From Aeromicrobium tamlense (lineage in GTDB: Bacteria > Actinomycetota > Actinomycetes > Propionibacteriales > Nocardioidaceae), in NCBI RefSeq assembly GCF_013408555.1, contig NZ_JACBZN010000001.1:3224001-3288000 (forward strand): a stretch of DNA of 64,000 nt. Direction: 5' to 3'. The notes beneath the pieces were generated by a model, which was not told the origin of the DNA, ran no database searches, and worked only from the letters and a program-made list of their open reading frames with translations. Below, piece by piece: positions 17,160 through 26,496 of the stretch. Position 1 is the stretch's first letter. Each line of letters opens with the position of its first letter. The position numbers and the translations under genes were made by a program.

Positions 17160-17165
17160 TAGAAT
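17160..17165 (+). promoter_or_regulatory. -10 element of bioQ
   Basis: TAGAAT ends 6 nt before the ATG at 17172; the operators lie immediately upstream. Confidence 0.65.
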
Positions 17166-17171
17166 GCCGAC

Positions 17172-17654
17172 ATGGCCAACACCCTCGACGACGTCGTCTC
17201 CGGGGCCCTGCGCGTGCTCGACGCCTACGGGCTCGAGTTCTGCTCGATGCGCCGCGTCGCCGGTGAGCTCGGGGTGCAGCCCAGTGCGCTCTACCACCAC
17301 GTGCCGGACAAGCAGACGCTCCTGGCGCTGATGGCCGACCGGATCGTCGCGAACGTCGAGGTCGGCGACGATCCCGCCAAGGCTGCCCACGCGCTGCGCG
17401 AGGCACTGCTGTCCACCCGCGACGGGGCCGACGTCGTGGCCACCGCCTCGGCCTTCCGGCTGGGCGACTCGCGCATCGAGACCGAGCTGGCGGCGCTGAC
17501 CTCGCCCGACGTCGCGCGCACCCTGCTGCTCTACGTCTTCGGCCACACCCAGGCCACCCAGATGCACCGCCAGGCCGCGCAGATCGGCATCCTCGCCGAG
17601 GATCCCGACCTCGATGCGTCGTTCGCGCGCGGCCTCGACCTCATCCTGCGCTGA
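17172..17654 (+). CDS. bioQ: TetR-family biotin regulator BioQ
   Basis: 160 aa, short for TetR proteins but usual for BioQ. Helix-turn-helix at about 18-50 (MRRVAGELGVQPSALYHHV). Divergent from bioYMN and flanking BioQ-type operators, which together identify it. It represses biotin uptake (and elsewhere biotin synthesis) genes; no bioA/B/D/F gene is present in this window. Confidence 0.88.
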   Translation: MANTLDDVVSGALRVLDAYGLEFCSMRRVAGELGVQPSALYHHVPDKQTLLALMADRIVANVEVGDDPAKAAHALREALLSTRDGADVVATASAFRLGDSRIETELAALTSPDVARTLLLYVFGHTQATQMHRQAAQIGILAEDPDLDASFARGLDLILR

Positions 17655-17697
17655 CGCGTCTCCCGGCACCCCGTGGCATCGCGTGGACGCGCTGTCG

Positions 17698-17703
17698 TAC
17701 TCT
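17698..17703 (+). promoter_or_regulatory. -10 element of aztD
   Basis: TACTCT, about 7 nt before the predicted start site, which falls at the edge of the Zur-like box. Confidence 0.4.
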
Positions 17704-17711
17704 TTCGGGAA

Positions 17712-17726
17712 TGACATTCATTCTCA
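17712..17726 (+). promoter_or_regulatory. Zur-like operator
   Basis: TGACATTCATTCTCA agrees at 11 of 15 positions with the actinobacterial Zur consensus TGAAAATGATTTTCA. It lies between the -10 element and the ribosome binding site AAGGAG of the zinc lipoprotein gene, where bound Zur would block transcription. Confidence 0.6.
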
Positions 17727-17739
17727 ACAAGGAGCGACG

Positions 17740-18948
17740 ATGACGAGATGGCGACACGTCCGCCTGGCGGTGGCGGCCCTGGTGGCGGGGTCGGCGCTGG
17801 CCGCGTGCGGTGAGACGGCGAGCGAGTCCGGGCGCGACGACGACCATGGTGGTGCCGAGGTCTCCGGGCCCCGGCTCGTGGTGACGACCGACGACGGGCT
17901 GCTCGTGCTGGAGCGCGACACCCTCGAGCCGGTGAAGACGCTGCCCGCGGAGGGGTTCGTGCGGGTCAACGCCGCCGGCGACGCACGGCACGTGTTCGTG
18001 TCGACCGAGGAGGGCTTCCGCCTGCTCGACACCGGCGTCGAGGCCGAGGCGCACGGCGACCACGCGCACTACCGGACGAAGGGCGAGCCCGCGTTCGGGG
18101 AGACCTACGAGGCCGCAGAGCCGGGCCACGTCACCATCAGCGACGGCCGCACCGTGCTGTTCGGCGACGGTGACGGCTCGATCCGGGTCCTGGACTCGGA
18201 GGACCCGACGAAGGTAGTGGAGACCACCGAGACCCCCGATCCGCACCACGGCGTGGCGGTGAACCTCGGCGGCGACCTCATGCACACCGAGGGCACCGCG
18301 GACGCCCGCTCGACCGTCGTTCTGCGCGATGGCGTCGACGGTGACGAGAAGGCCCGCACGGACGACTGCCCCGGTGTCCACGGCGAGGCGACGGCGGCCG
18401 ACGGCCGTGCGGTCGTCGGCTGCGAGGACGGTGTCGTCGTGGTGGACCACGGCACGATCACCAAGGTGTCGAGCCCTGACGCGTACGGCCGCATCGGCAA
18501 CCAGGCGGGAAGCCCGGAGTCGTCGGTCGTCCTCGGCGACTACAAGGTCGACGCCGACGCCGAGCTGGAGCGCCCCGAGCGCATCAGCCTGATCGACACC
18601 GAGACTGCGAAGCTGCGCCTCGTGGACCTCGGCACCAGCTACACGTTCCGGTCGCTCGGCCGCGGCCCGGCGGGCGAGGCGCTCGTGCTGGGCACGGACG
18701 GCGCCCTGCACGTGATCGACCCCGTGACGGGCAAGGTCGCCGACCGCATCGTCGTGATCGACCCGTGGCAGGAGCCCCTCGACTGGCAGCGTCCGCGGCC
18801 GACCCTCGAGGTCGACGGCGACACCGCGTGGGTCACCGAGCCCGGCGCGTCCACGGTGCACGAGGTCGACCTCGCCGCCGGCCGGGTCACCCGCAGCGTC
18901 GAGCTGCCCGGTGTCCCGAACGAGATCGTCTCGGCCGGCGCGCACTGA
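17740..18948 (+). CDS. aztD: Zinc-binding lipoprotein, AztD-like metallochaperone
   Basis: 402 aa. Lipoprotein signal with lipobox LAAC (Cys at residue 23), then a beta-propeller-like body rich in repeated GDG/DG strands. Histidines cluster in DDDHGG, HGDHAH and DPHHG, the pattern of AztD, which hands zinc to the solute-binding protein AztC. The Zur-like box supports zinc repression. The aztABC transporter is not adjacent, so here the chaperone gene is an orphan. Confidence 0.8.
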   Translation: MTRWRHVRLAVAALVAGSALAACGETASESGRDDDHGGAEVSGPRLVVTTDDGLLVLERDTLEPVKTLPAEGFVRVNAAGDARHVFVSTEEGFRLLDTGVEAEAHGDHAHYRTKGEPAFGETYEAAEPGHVTISDGRTVLFGDGDGSIRVLDSEDPTKVVETTETPDPHHGVAVNLGGDLMHTEGTADARSTVVLRDGVDGDEKARTDDCPGVHGEATAADGRAVVGCEDGVVVVDHGTITKVSSPDAYGRIGNQAGSPESSVVLGDYKVDADAELERPERISLIDTETAKLRLVDLGTSYTFRSLGRGPAGEALVLGTDGALHVIDPVTGKVADRIVVIDPWQEPLDWQRPRPTLEVDGDTAWVTEPGASTVHEVDLAAGRVTRSVELPGVPNEIVSAGAH

Positions 18949-18965
18949 CGCGGGCCCCTTGAGTG

Positions 18966-19049
18966 AGCGGTCAGCTGTCAACCCTTCCCGGGGAGACCCG
19001 GTGCGTCATCAACGTCATGCGGTGGTGATGAGGTTGACGGCTGACCGCT
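18966..19049. repeat. Left palindrome flanking the nuclease-like gene
   Basis: Arms of 18 bp with one mismatch (18966-18983 and 19032-19049; core GGTTGACGGCTGACCGC) enclose 48 bp with a further TCATCA/TGATGA pairing. The same core recurs in three copies just beyond the next gene. It may also terminate aztD. Confidence 0.65.
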
Positions 19050-19145
19050 TGGCCAGAATCCACAGGGGGGCAAGGGCTGAGCTCGCTGTCCACAGGGAAC
19101 CGCCGGAACAGCGGCTGAGGGTCCTCGCCGCGGCAGCGTGGAACG

Positions 19146-20081
19146 GTGCCTCGACCACCCGAGATCCCCGACCTGGCTCGCCGCGGACCGTTCAGCCGAG
19201 AACAGGCGCGCTCCGCCGGGGTCAGCGACCGTCGCCTGCAGGGCAGGCACTTCGAGCGACTCCATCCCGGCGTGTGGCGGTGGACGGGGTACGAGATGAC
19301 GCCGCTCGACTGGCAGACGGCAGCGGCGCTCGCGATGCCGGACGGAGCGGCGCTGAGTCACGTGAGTCGGATCCAGCGGACGGGTCTGGACGTCGGACCT
19401 GTTCGACCGGTGCGCTTCACGATCGTCGGCGACCATCACCTCACGGTGACGGGGACCTTCCTGCACCGGACGGCGGTCATGCCACCGCGCGATGACGTGG
19501 GAGTGACGCCTGCGGCGGCCTTCGTCCAGTGCTGCGCGTCGATGCGGCTGCTCGACCTCATCGTGATCGGCGACCACCTGCTGCGCGAGGAGCTCGCGAC
19601 GGTCGGCGAGATCGTGGACGTCTGTCGGCTCCATCCGTGGCGGCCCGGCGCGAGCCAGGCGCCCGCGGTCCTTTCGTGGCTCCACGAACGAGCCTGGTCG
19701 CCGAAGGAGTCCGAGCTCCGTGCCTACGTCGACGCGGCGGGCCTGCCGCGGCCCGAGGTGAACGCCGACGTCCTCGCCCTCGACGGGACACGGTTGGGCA
19801 TCGGCGACCTGTGGTTCCCCCAGTGGCGGCTGGTGGCCGAGTACGAGGGCCGGCAGCACGCCGAGGACCCGCTCCAGTTCCGCAAGGACATCGATCGCTA
19901 CGCCGGGTTCCGGGACAACGACGTCGCCTACGTCCAGATCACGGCTGCGATGACGGCCAACCCTGCGGGGTCCGTGCAGCGGCTCTTCACCGCGCTCGTT
20001 CGCCACGGCTACACCGGACCGCCACCGAAGTTCGCGGAGCGCTGGGGCTCCCTCTTCAGAGCGGTCCCGGGAGGGCGGTGA
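19146..20081 (+). CDS. Vsr-like (DUF559-type) endonuclease-fold protein with N-terminal AbiEi-like domain
   Basis: 311 aa from a GTG without a clear Shine-Dalgarno. N-terminal 1-45 looks like the winged-helix start of AbiEi-type proteins (GPFSREQARSAGVSDRRL). The C-terminal 225-295 resembles the DUF559/Vsr nuclease fold (GIGDLWFPQWRLVAEYEGRQ, then RKDIDRYAGFRDNDVAYVQI), with Asp, Glu-x-Glu-like and Gln/His residues in the expected places. These are scattered solo genes in actinobacteria and their role is not established. It is bracketed by a shared palindrome family (18966-19049 and 20074-20157), suggesting a discrete cassette. Confidence 0.7.
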   Translation: MPRPPEIPDLARRGPFSREQARSAGVSDRRLQGRHFERLHPGVWRWTGYEMTPLDWQTAAALAMPDGAALSHVSRIQRTGLDVGPVRPVRFTIVGDHHLTVTGTFLHRTAVMPPRDDVGVTPAAAFVQCCASMRLLDLIVIGDHLLREELATVGEIVDVCRLHPWRPGASQAPAVLSWLHERAWSPKESELRAYVDAAGLPRPEVNADVLALDGTRLGIGDLWFPQWRLVAEYEGRQHAEDPLQFRKDIDRYAGFRDNDVAYVQITAAMTANPAGSVQRLFTALVRHGYTGPPPKFAERWGSLFRAVPGGR

Positions 20082-20157
20082 GCCACCAACCGCATGGGGG
20101 ACCTATTCGGTTGACGACTCACCGCCACCCGCGCGGAGAGGTTGACGGCTCACCGCC
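20074..20157. repeat. Right palindrome copies flanking the nuclease-like gene
   Basis: Three copies of the core: inverted at 20074-20091 (overlapping the stop codon), direct at 20109-20126 (GGTTGACGACTCACCGCC) and direct at 20140-20157 (GGTTGACGGCTCACCGCC). The first two form a hairpin with 15 of 18 pairs. The last ends 9 bp from the guaB1 stop and could also act in its termination. Confidence 0.65.
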
Positions 20158-20165
20158 CACGAGGG

Positions 20166-21641
<1,476 letters not shown>

Positions 21642-21644
21642 TCA

Positions 21645-21650
21645 AGTCTA
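21645..21650 (-). promoter_or_regulatory. -10 element, leaderless guaB1
   Basis: TAGACT on the minus strand, 6 nt before the GTG at 21638. Confidence 0.55.
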
Positions 21651-21657
21651 CGGATCG

Positions 21658-22797
21658 TCAGTCGACCGTGGTGGGAGTGAATTTCGGGACCCGCAGCGTC
21701 ACCTTCGTGCCGAGGCCCGGCGCGGTCTCCACGACGAGGCCGTGGTCGTTGCCGTAGACGGTGCGCAGCCGCTCGTCCACGTTGGCCAGGCCCACCGACG
21801 GCGAGCTCGTGCGGCCCGCCAGTGCGGCCCGGACGGTCTCGGGGTCGGAGCCCACGCCGTCGTCCTCGATCGAGATGAGGCACTCGGTGCCGGCGTCCTC
21901 CGCGATCACCGTGAGCGTGCCGGGGCCGGGCTTGCGCTCCAGTCCGTGGCGCACCGCGTTCTCCACGAGCGGCTGCACGGTGAGGAAGGGGACGGTCAGG
22001 CTCAGCACCTCGGGTGCGACGCGGGTGACGACCCGCAGCCGGTCGCCGAAGCGCGCCTTCTCCAGCACGAGGTAGCGCTCGATCGACCGCAGCTCCTCGG
22101 CGAGCGTCGTGTAGTCGCCGTGCTGGCGGAAGGAGTAGCGCGTGAAGTCGGCGAACTCGAGCAGCAGCTCGCGGGCGCGCTCGGGGTCGGTGCGGACGAA
22201 CGACGCGATCGCGCCGAGGGAGTTGTAGATGAAGTGGGGCGAGATCTGCGCCCGCAGGGCCCGCAGCTCGGCCTCCATGAGCGCGGTGCGCGAGGCCGAC
22301 AGCTCGGCGAGCTCGAGCTGGCTCGAGACCCAGCCGGCGACCTCGGTGGCGGTGCGCGCGAGGCCCGCCGACGCGCTCTCGTCGACCACGACGATGCTGC
22401 CGACGACGCGGCCCTCCACCGAGAGCGGCGCGACGATGACGCGGTTGGACGCCTGCGTGCGACCGTGCTCCAGGGCGACCGCGACGAGCTCGGCCGTGTG
22501 CTCGGTCTCGTCCGTGCCCGCCCAGCCGAGCGGACCGTGCGTGTCGGTGATGCCCACCGTCGGCGCGCCGATGAGCTGGCGCAGGTGGGGGAGGGCCTGG
22601 CGGACGCTCTCGGCGTCGAGACCCGACCGGAGGGCCGGGGCGGCCAGCGCGGCGGTGTGCAGCGTCTCGTACGTGGCGCGGTCCTCGGCCGAGCCGAGAC
22701 TGCGGCGGCGGCTCAGCAGCACCCAGCGCGTCAACAGGGTCAGCGCCACCAGCACGGCGACGACCGCCAGCGCGATCGCGGCGTCGAGGGGACCCAC
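21658..22797 (-). CDS. LytS/YehU-type sensor histidine kinase
   Basis: 379 aa. One N-terminal membrane helix (about 5-30), a GAF-like region (about 55-150), the His_kinase box RAQISPHFIYNSLGAI with H188, and an ATPase domain (N box VENAVRHGLE; G boxes DDGVGSD and VGLANVDERL). These kinases pair with LytTR regulators, and the LytTR gene at 14475-15212 is the only candidate here. GTG start lies 1 nt after the methyltransferase stop (TGAcGTG). Confidence 0.88.
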   Translation of the reverse strand: MGPLDAAIALAVVAVLVALTLLTRWVLLSRRRSLGSAEDRATYETLHTAALAAPALRSGLDAESVRQALPHLRQLIGAPTVGITDTHGPLGWAGTDETEHTAELVAVALEHGRTQASNRVIVAPLSVEGRVVGSIVVVDESASAGLARTATEVAGWVSSQLELAELSASRTALMEAELRALRAQISPHFIYNSLGAIASFVRTDPERARELLLEFADFTRYSFRQHGDYTTLAEELRSIERYLVLEKARFGDRLRVVTRVAPEVLSLTVPFLTVQPLVENAVRHGLERKPGPGTLTVIAEDAGTECLISIEDDGVGSDPETVRAALAGRTSSPSVGLANVDERLRTVYGNDHGLVVETAPGLGTKVTLRVPKFTPTTVD

Positions 22798-22798
22798 G

Positions 22799-23479
22799 TC
22801 AGTCCAGCGAGAGCAGGATCGCGTCCGGCGGATCGGGCTCGCCGGCCAGCGCGGACTTGTCGACGACGGCGCGGACGCAGCGCGTCTCGTGCCGCAGCCG
22901 GAGCTTCGCGGCGCCGGAGGCGTACTCGCGCCACAGGTCGTGCACGGCGCCGAGCGCGGACTCGGGCACCGAGGGACGCCGGGTCTGCTCGGCGAAGCGC
23001 AGCAGGTGCGGCAGGTCGAGCTCCTCCCACGCGTTGAAGACCTCGACCTCGGGCGGGCCGAACAGGCCGGAGGCCGAGAAGGTGTCGACGGCCGGCTCGG
23101 GCGCGTCGCGGTCGCCGGTGATCGTGCGCAACCGGCGCATCCACGGGATCGAGTCGTCGTAACGACGGCTCATGCTGGACAGCAGTCCGCCGGGCACCAG
23201 GACGCGCGCGTACTCGGCCAGCGCGGCCGGCGACTCCTCGAGGAACGGCGTGATGACGACGTCGAAGGTGTTCGAGCGCAGCGGCAGCCGGTCGCCGCCG
23301 GAGCGGATGTAGGAGAGGTCGGGGTTGCGGACCTGCTCGACGTCGTCGCCGATGACCGTGACGTCGTGACCCTGCTCGGCCAGCTCGTACGCCAGGCCGC
23401 CGTCGCCGAGGTGCAGCACCGTGGCGAGGCGGTCGCCCACCATCCACTTGGCGGCGCGCGCAGCGGGGATGACGTCCAC
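22799..23479 (-). CDS. Class I SAM-dependent methyltransferase-like protein
   Basis: 226 aa. A Rossmann-type start (ATVLHLGDGGLAYELAEQGHDVTVIGDD) replaces the usual GxGxG with LGDGG. Motif IV region TFDVVITPFLEE and LVPGGLLSSMSRRYDD follow. Substrate unknown. It is the first gene of a pair with the sensor kinase and may be unrelated functionally. Confidence 0.7.
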   Translation of the reverse strand: MDVIPAARAAKWMVGDRLATVLHLGDGGLAYELAEQGHDVTVIGDDVEQVRNPDLSYIRSGGDRLPLRSNTFDVVITPFLEESPAALAEYARVLVPGGLLSSMSRRYDDSIPWMRRLRTITGDRDAPEPAVDTFSASGLFGPPEVEVFNAWEELDLPHLLRFAEQTRRPSVPESALGAVHDLWREYASGAAKLRLRHETRCVRAVVDKSALAGEPDPPDAILLSLD

Positions 23480-23527
23480 GCTCCGAGGCTACCGCCGGTC
23501 AGCCCGTGGCCCCGGAGGTGCGCTGGG

Positions 23528-23533
23528 TACGCT
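23528..23533 (+). promoter_or_regulatory. -10 element, leaderless Fic-like gene
   Basis: TACGCT ends 6 nt before the GTG at 23540. Confidence 0.5.
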
Positions 23534-23539
23534 GCCTGC

Positions 23540-24256
23540 GTGTCCGATCCGTTCATCGCAGCCGCCTCCCTCGAGGGCGTTCCGTCGGCGTTCCGCGCCG
23601 CCCGCGACGGGATGGACGCCGTCCTGCGCGACCGCGGCCTGCGCCGCAGCACGCCCGACGACACGGCGCGCTCGCTGCTGATCGGTGCCTGGGCCACGGC
23701 CACGCTCGAGGGCTCCGAGATCGACCTCGACGAGCTGTCCTCGGGCGGCGGCGACGCCACCGCGCGGGCGGCGGTCCGGCTCTCCACCGAGCTGCTCGGC
23801 CTGCTGCCCACGTGGCAGCGGTCGCCGGTGCAGGCGATGGCGCGGATGCACGCGCTGGCCGCCGCCGGGTCGGTCCCCGATGACGACCTCGGCCGTCCCG
23901 TGAACCCCGCCGGCACCGCCCGGCTGACCCAGCTGGCGAAGCTGCTCGGCGCAAAGACCGAGGCGCCGGCCATGGTCGTGGCGGCGCTCGTGCACGCCGA
24001 GATCGCCTCCGCGGGGGCGTTCGTCTCGCACAACGGCGTGGTGGGGCGCGCGGCCGAGCGGCTCGTCCTGCTGGCGCGTGGCGTCGATCCCGCCTCGGTC
24101 ACCGTGCCCGAGGCCGGCCACGTCGCCGCGGCGCCCGACTACTTCGCTGCACTCGAGGCCTACGGGACCGAGGAGACCGGCGTCCACCGCTGGCTGCTGT
24201 ACGCCGCCGAGGCGTTCACGCGGGGCGCCGAGGCCTCGCCGCTGTCCTCGCACTGA
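23540..24256 (+). CDS. Degenerate Fic-like protein (Rv3662c-type conserved hypothetical)
   Basis: 238 aa, helical. The TATLEGSEIDLDEL segment (55-66) resembles the N-terminal IEGN-type segment of Fic proteins. FVSHNGVVGR (161-170) aligns with the Fic motif HPFxDGNGRxGR, but the catalytic His and Pro are Gly and Ala and the first Arg is Val, so AMP transfer is unlikely. Position next to the HAD gene and the small-RNA locus matches Rv3662c in M. tuberculosis. Function unknown. Confidence 0.65.
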   Translation: MSDPFIAAASLEGVPSAFRAARDGMDAVLRDRGLRRSTPDDTARSLLIGAWATATLEGSEIDLDELSSGGGDATARAAVRLSTELLGLLPTWQRSPVQAMARMHALAAAGSVPDDDLGRPVNPAGTARLTQLAKLLGAKTEAPAMVVAALVHAEIASAGAFVSHNGVVGRAAERLVLLARGVDPASVTVPEAGHVAAAPDYFAALEAYGTEETGVHRWLLYAAEAFTRGAEASPLSSH

Positions 24257-24274
24257 GCCGGCCGGTCCCGGCAC

Positions 24275-24505
24275 AGGACGACGGCGTCGGGGCAGGCCCG
24301 ACGCCGTCGTGGAAGTCCGCACCTTCAGCTACCAAGCGTGCCTTCGTCAATCATCGCCTCGGGTCCGGCGTCGTGAGACGGCGGTTGTCCCGTCTGCGAT
24401 TGCCCTGTGGGACGGGAGATCGCCGCGTGGGTACCGGGGTGCGGACTGCTCTGGAGTTCTGGCTCCAGCGTGCCTCACGCGGCCTGGAACCACAAGGGTG
24501 AACGG
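24275..24505 (-). ncRNA. Probable Ms1/6S-like regulatory RNA
   Basis: In M. tuberculosis the RNA polymerase-binding sRNA MTS2823 (Ms1) lies between Rv3661 (HAD hydrolase) and Rv3662c. The same two genes flank this gap, and the Streptomyces 6S-like RNA scr3559 has an equivalent place. The strand expected is that of the HAD gene. The sequence is strongly structured: a 10-bp perfect closing stem (24314-24323 with 24438-24447), an inner arm (24381-24394 with 24411-24426), a hairpin at 24451-24468, and a 14-bp terminator at the 3' end. Ends are approximate. The call depends on synteny plus folding, not on sequence match. Confidence 0.68.
24278..24310. terminator. Bidirectional terminator (Fic-like gene and Ms1-like RNA)
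   Basis: Perfect 14-bp stem (24278-24291 with 24297-24310) with a 5-nt loop, 21 bp after the stop codon at 24256. Confidence 0.85.
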
Positions 24506-24510
24506 GGTTG

Positions 24511-25326
24511 TCAGGCGGGTCGCGACGTGCGGCGACGCACGGCCGCGGTGATCCCGAGCGCCAGCAGCGAGGCCGACGCCGCGATGCCGCCGAGAGCCAT
24601 CGCCTTGCCCGTGGTGGACTCCGGCACGAGCCGCGAGCGCAGCGCCGTGGGTCGCTCGAACGTGAGGATCGGCCAACCCTCCTCGGTGGCCCGACGGCGC
24701 AGTCCCTTGTCGGGATTGACCGCGAACGGGTGGCCCACCGCCTCGAGCATCGGGATGTCGGTCTCGGAGTCGGAGTAGCCGAAGCTGCGCTCCAGGTCGT
24801 AGCCCTCGAGCTCGGCCAGCTCGCGCATCGCGGTGACCTTGTTCGGGCCGTAGGAGTAGTGCAGGACGCGGCCCGAGTAGCGACCGTCGATCTCCTCGAG
24901 GCGGGTGGCGATGGCGTGCGTCGCACCGAGCATCTCGGCGATCGGCTCGACCATCTCGGTGCCGGAGGCCGACACGATGATGACGTCGTGGCCCGACTCG
25001 CGGTGCTCCTCGATGAGGTCGAGGGCCTCGGAGTAGACGAGCGGCTCGATCACGTCGTGCAGGGCCTCGCGCACGATCTGGCGCACGGTGACGGCGTCCC
25101 ATCCGGTGACCATGGCGCTGATCTCGTCGCGCATCTTCTCGAGCATGTCGTGGTCGGCGCCGCCGGTGCTGAACACGAGCTGGGCGTAGGCGCTGCGCAG
25201 GACGGCGCGGCGGCTGAGCAGACCCTCGGCGAAGAGGGACTTGCTGAAGGCAAGCGTGCTGGACCTCGCGATGATGGTCTTGTCGAGGTCGAAGAAGGCG
25301 GCGGGGCGTCCCGCGGGAGTCGCCAT
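24511..25326 (-). CDS. HAD-IB family hydrolase with C-terminal membrane helix
   Basis: 271 aa. Motif I DLDKT at 13-17 with both catalytic Asp, motif II Ser in VSASG, motif III/IV region YGPNKV and GYSDSETDIPML. Such SerB-like phosphatases act on phosphoserine-like or lipid phosphates; the Rv3661 group lacks an assigned substrate. A hydrophobic helix at about 243-262 near the C-terminus, followed by arginines, would anchor it. ATG 25326 follows TACGCT by 7 nt; the GGAGG in the gap is too close to act as a Shine-Dalgarno. Divergent from ssd. Confidence 0.88.
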   Translation of the reverse strand: MATPAGRPAAFFDLDKTIIARSSTLAFSKSLFAEGLLSRRAVLRSAYAQLVFSTGGADHDMLEKMRDEISAMVTGWDAVTVRQIVREALHDVIEPLVYSEALDLIEEHRESGHDVIIVSASGTEMVEPIAEMLGATHAIATRLEEIDGRYSGRVLHYSYGPNKVTAMRELAELEGYDLERSFGYSDSETDIPMLEAVGHPFAVNPDKGLRRRATEEGWPILTFERPTALRSRLVPESTTGKAMALGGIAASASLLALGITAAVRRRTSRPA

Positions 25327-25333
25327 GTCCTCC

Positions 25334-25339
25334 AGCGTA
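25334..25339 (-). promoter_or_regulatory. -10 element, leaderless HAD gene
   Basis: TACGCT on the minus strand, 7 nt before the ATG at 25326. Confidence 0.5.
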
Positions 25340-25458
25340 GGCGGTCCGCACCGACAGTCGGGGACATTCGTCCACACGCCTACGTCACACCCGTCGCGCC
25401 GTCCACAGGCTCGGCGCGACCCCTGTCGGTGCGTCTCGCACCTCGCGAGGGTGGGGGC

Positions 25459-26496
25459 ATGGACCCACGCCCGCTCTCCTCAGTACCCCTGGTGGTCACC
25501 CGCGACGCGTCCTTCGCCGAGAGCGCCCGGCGCTGGTGCGCGGCCGCCGGGCACGAGCCCGAGACCATCGCCGACGTCGAGCGGGTGCGCCGCGCCTGGC
25601 GCTCGGCGTCGTCCGTGCTGGTCGACTCCCGCAGTCTCGACGCGCTGCTGGCCGTCGACCTTCCGCGGCGCGACGAGGTGGTCGTGGTGGCGCCCGACCC
25701 GCGCGAGGCCTGGCGCTCGGCACTCGACCTCGGGGCGCGTGACGTGCTGTCGGCCGACGAGGACGCCGCGATCGTCGGGGCGCTCGTGCGGGCGCTCGAC
25801 GGCTCGGGCGAGGCGTGCGCGATCACCATCGTCGGTGCGTGCGGAGGTGTCGGAGCCTCCACGCTGGCGGCCGCCGCGGCGGGCCTGGCCGCCCGGCGCG
25901 ACCTCGCGCCCGTCCTCGTCGACGGCGATCCGCTGGGCGGGGGACTGGATCTCGTCACGGGCGCCGAGGCCGTGGACGGCTCGCGCTGGAACGACCTCGA
26001 CGGCGCCGTCGGTCACGTCGGCGCCGCCGAGCTGGTGGAGAGCCTGCCGGTGCACCGCGGGATCGCGCTGGTGTCCTTCGGGCGGTCCGGACGTCCGGTG
26101 CACGGCAGCGCACCCGTGATCGGCGCGGCGATGCGCGGCTTCGACGTGGTCGTGGCCGACGTGCCGCGCCACCTGGACGACCTCGGGCGCGAGCTGGTCT
26201 CCCGCTCGGTCCTCACGGTGGTCGTCGTGCCGCGGCGGCTGCGCGGGGTGGTCGCGGCGAGGGCCCTCGTCGAACGGCTGGGCTCGTGGTCCGGCTCGAT
26301 CGCACTCGTCACGCGGTCGACGCCGTCGGGGATGCCCACGGCGGCTGTGGGGCGCGAGCTCGGGCTGCCGGTCCTGGCCGATGTCGGCTCCTCGCGACGC
26401 TTGGCGGCCGACCTCGAGCACGGCCTCGGCCCCTTGCGCGCACGGTCCGTGGTCGGCGCGGCGCGACGGGTGCTCGACACGGTCGGCCTGCGGTGA
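25459..26496 (+). CDS. ssd: Septum-site-determining-like protein Ssd (TadZ/CpaE-like)
   Basis: 345 aa. N-terminal receiver-like region (1-115) without the phosphoacceptor Asp, then a MinD/ParA-type fold (120-345). The deviant Walker A reads GACGGVGAST (126-135): both lysines normally present in KGGVGKST are missing, so ATP hydrolysis is doubtful. Order ssd-tadA-tadB-tadC equals Rv3660c-Rv3657c. It probably places the Tad/Flp pilus machine; the M. tuberculosis protein affects division. Confidence 0.88.
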   Translation: MDPRPLSSVPLVVTRDASFAESARRWCAAAGHEPETIADVERVRRAWRSASSVLVDSRSLDALLAVDLPRRDEVVVVAPDPREAWRSALDLGARDVLSADEDAAIVGALVRALDGSGEACAITIVGACGGVGASTLAAAAAGLAARRDLAPVLVDGDPLGGGLDLVTGAEAVDGSRWNDLDGAVGHVGAAELVESLPVHRGIALVSFGRSGRPVHGSAPVIGAAMRGFDVVVADVPRHLDDLGRELVSRSVLTVVVVPRRLRGVVAARALVERLGSWSGSIALVTRSTPSGMPTAAVGRELGLPVLADVGSSRRLAADLEHGLGPLRARSVVGAARRVLDTVGLR

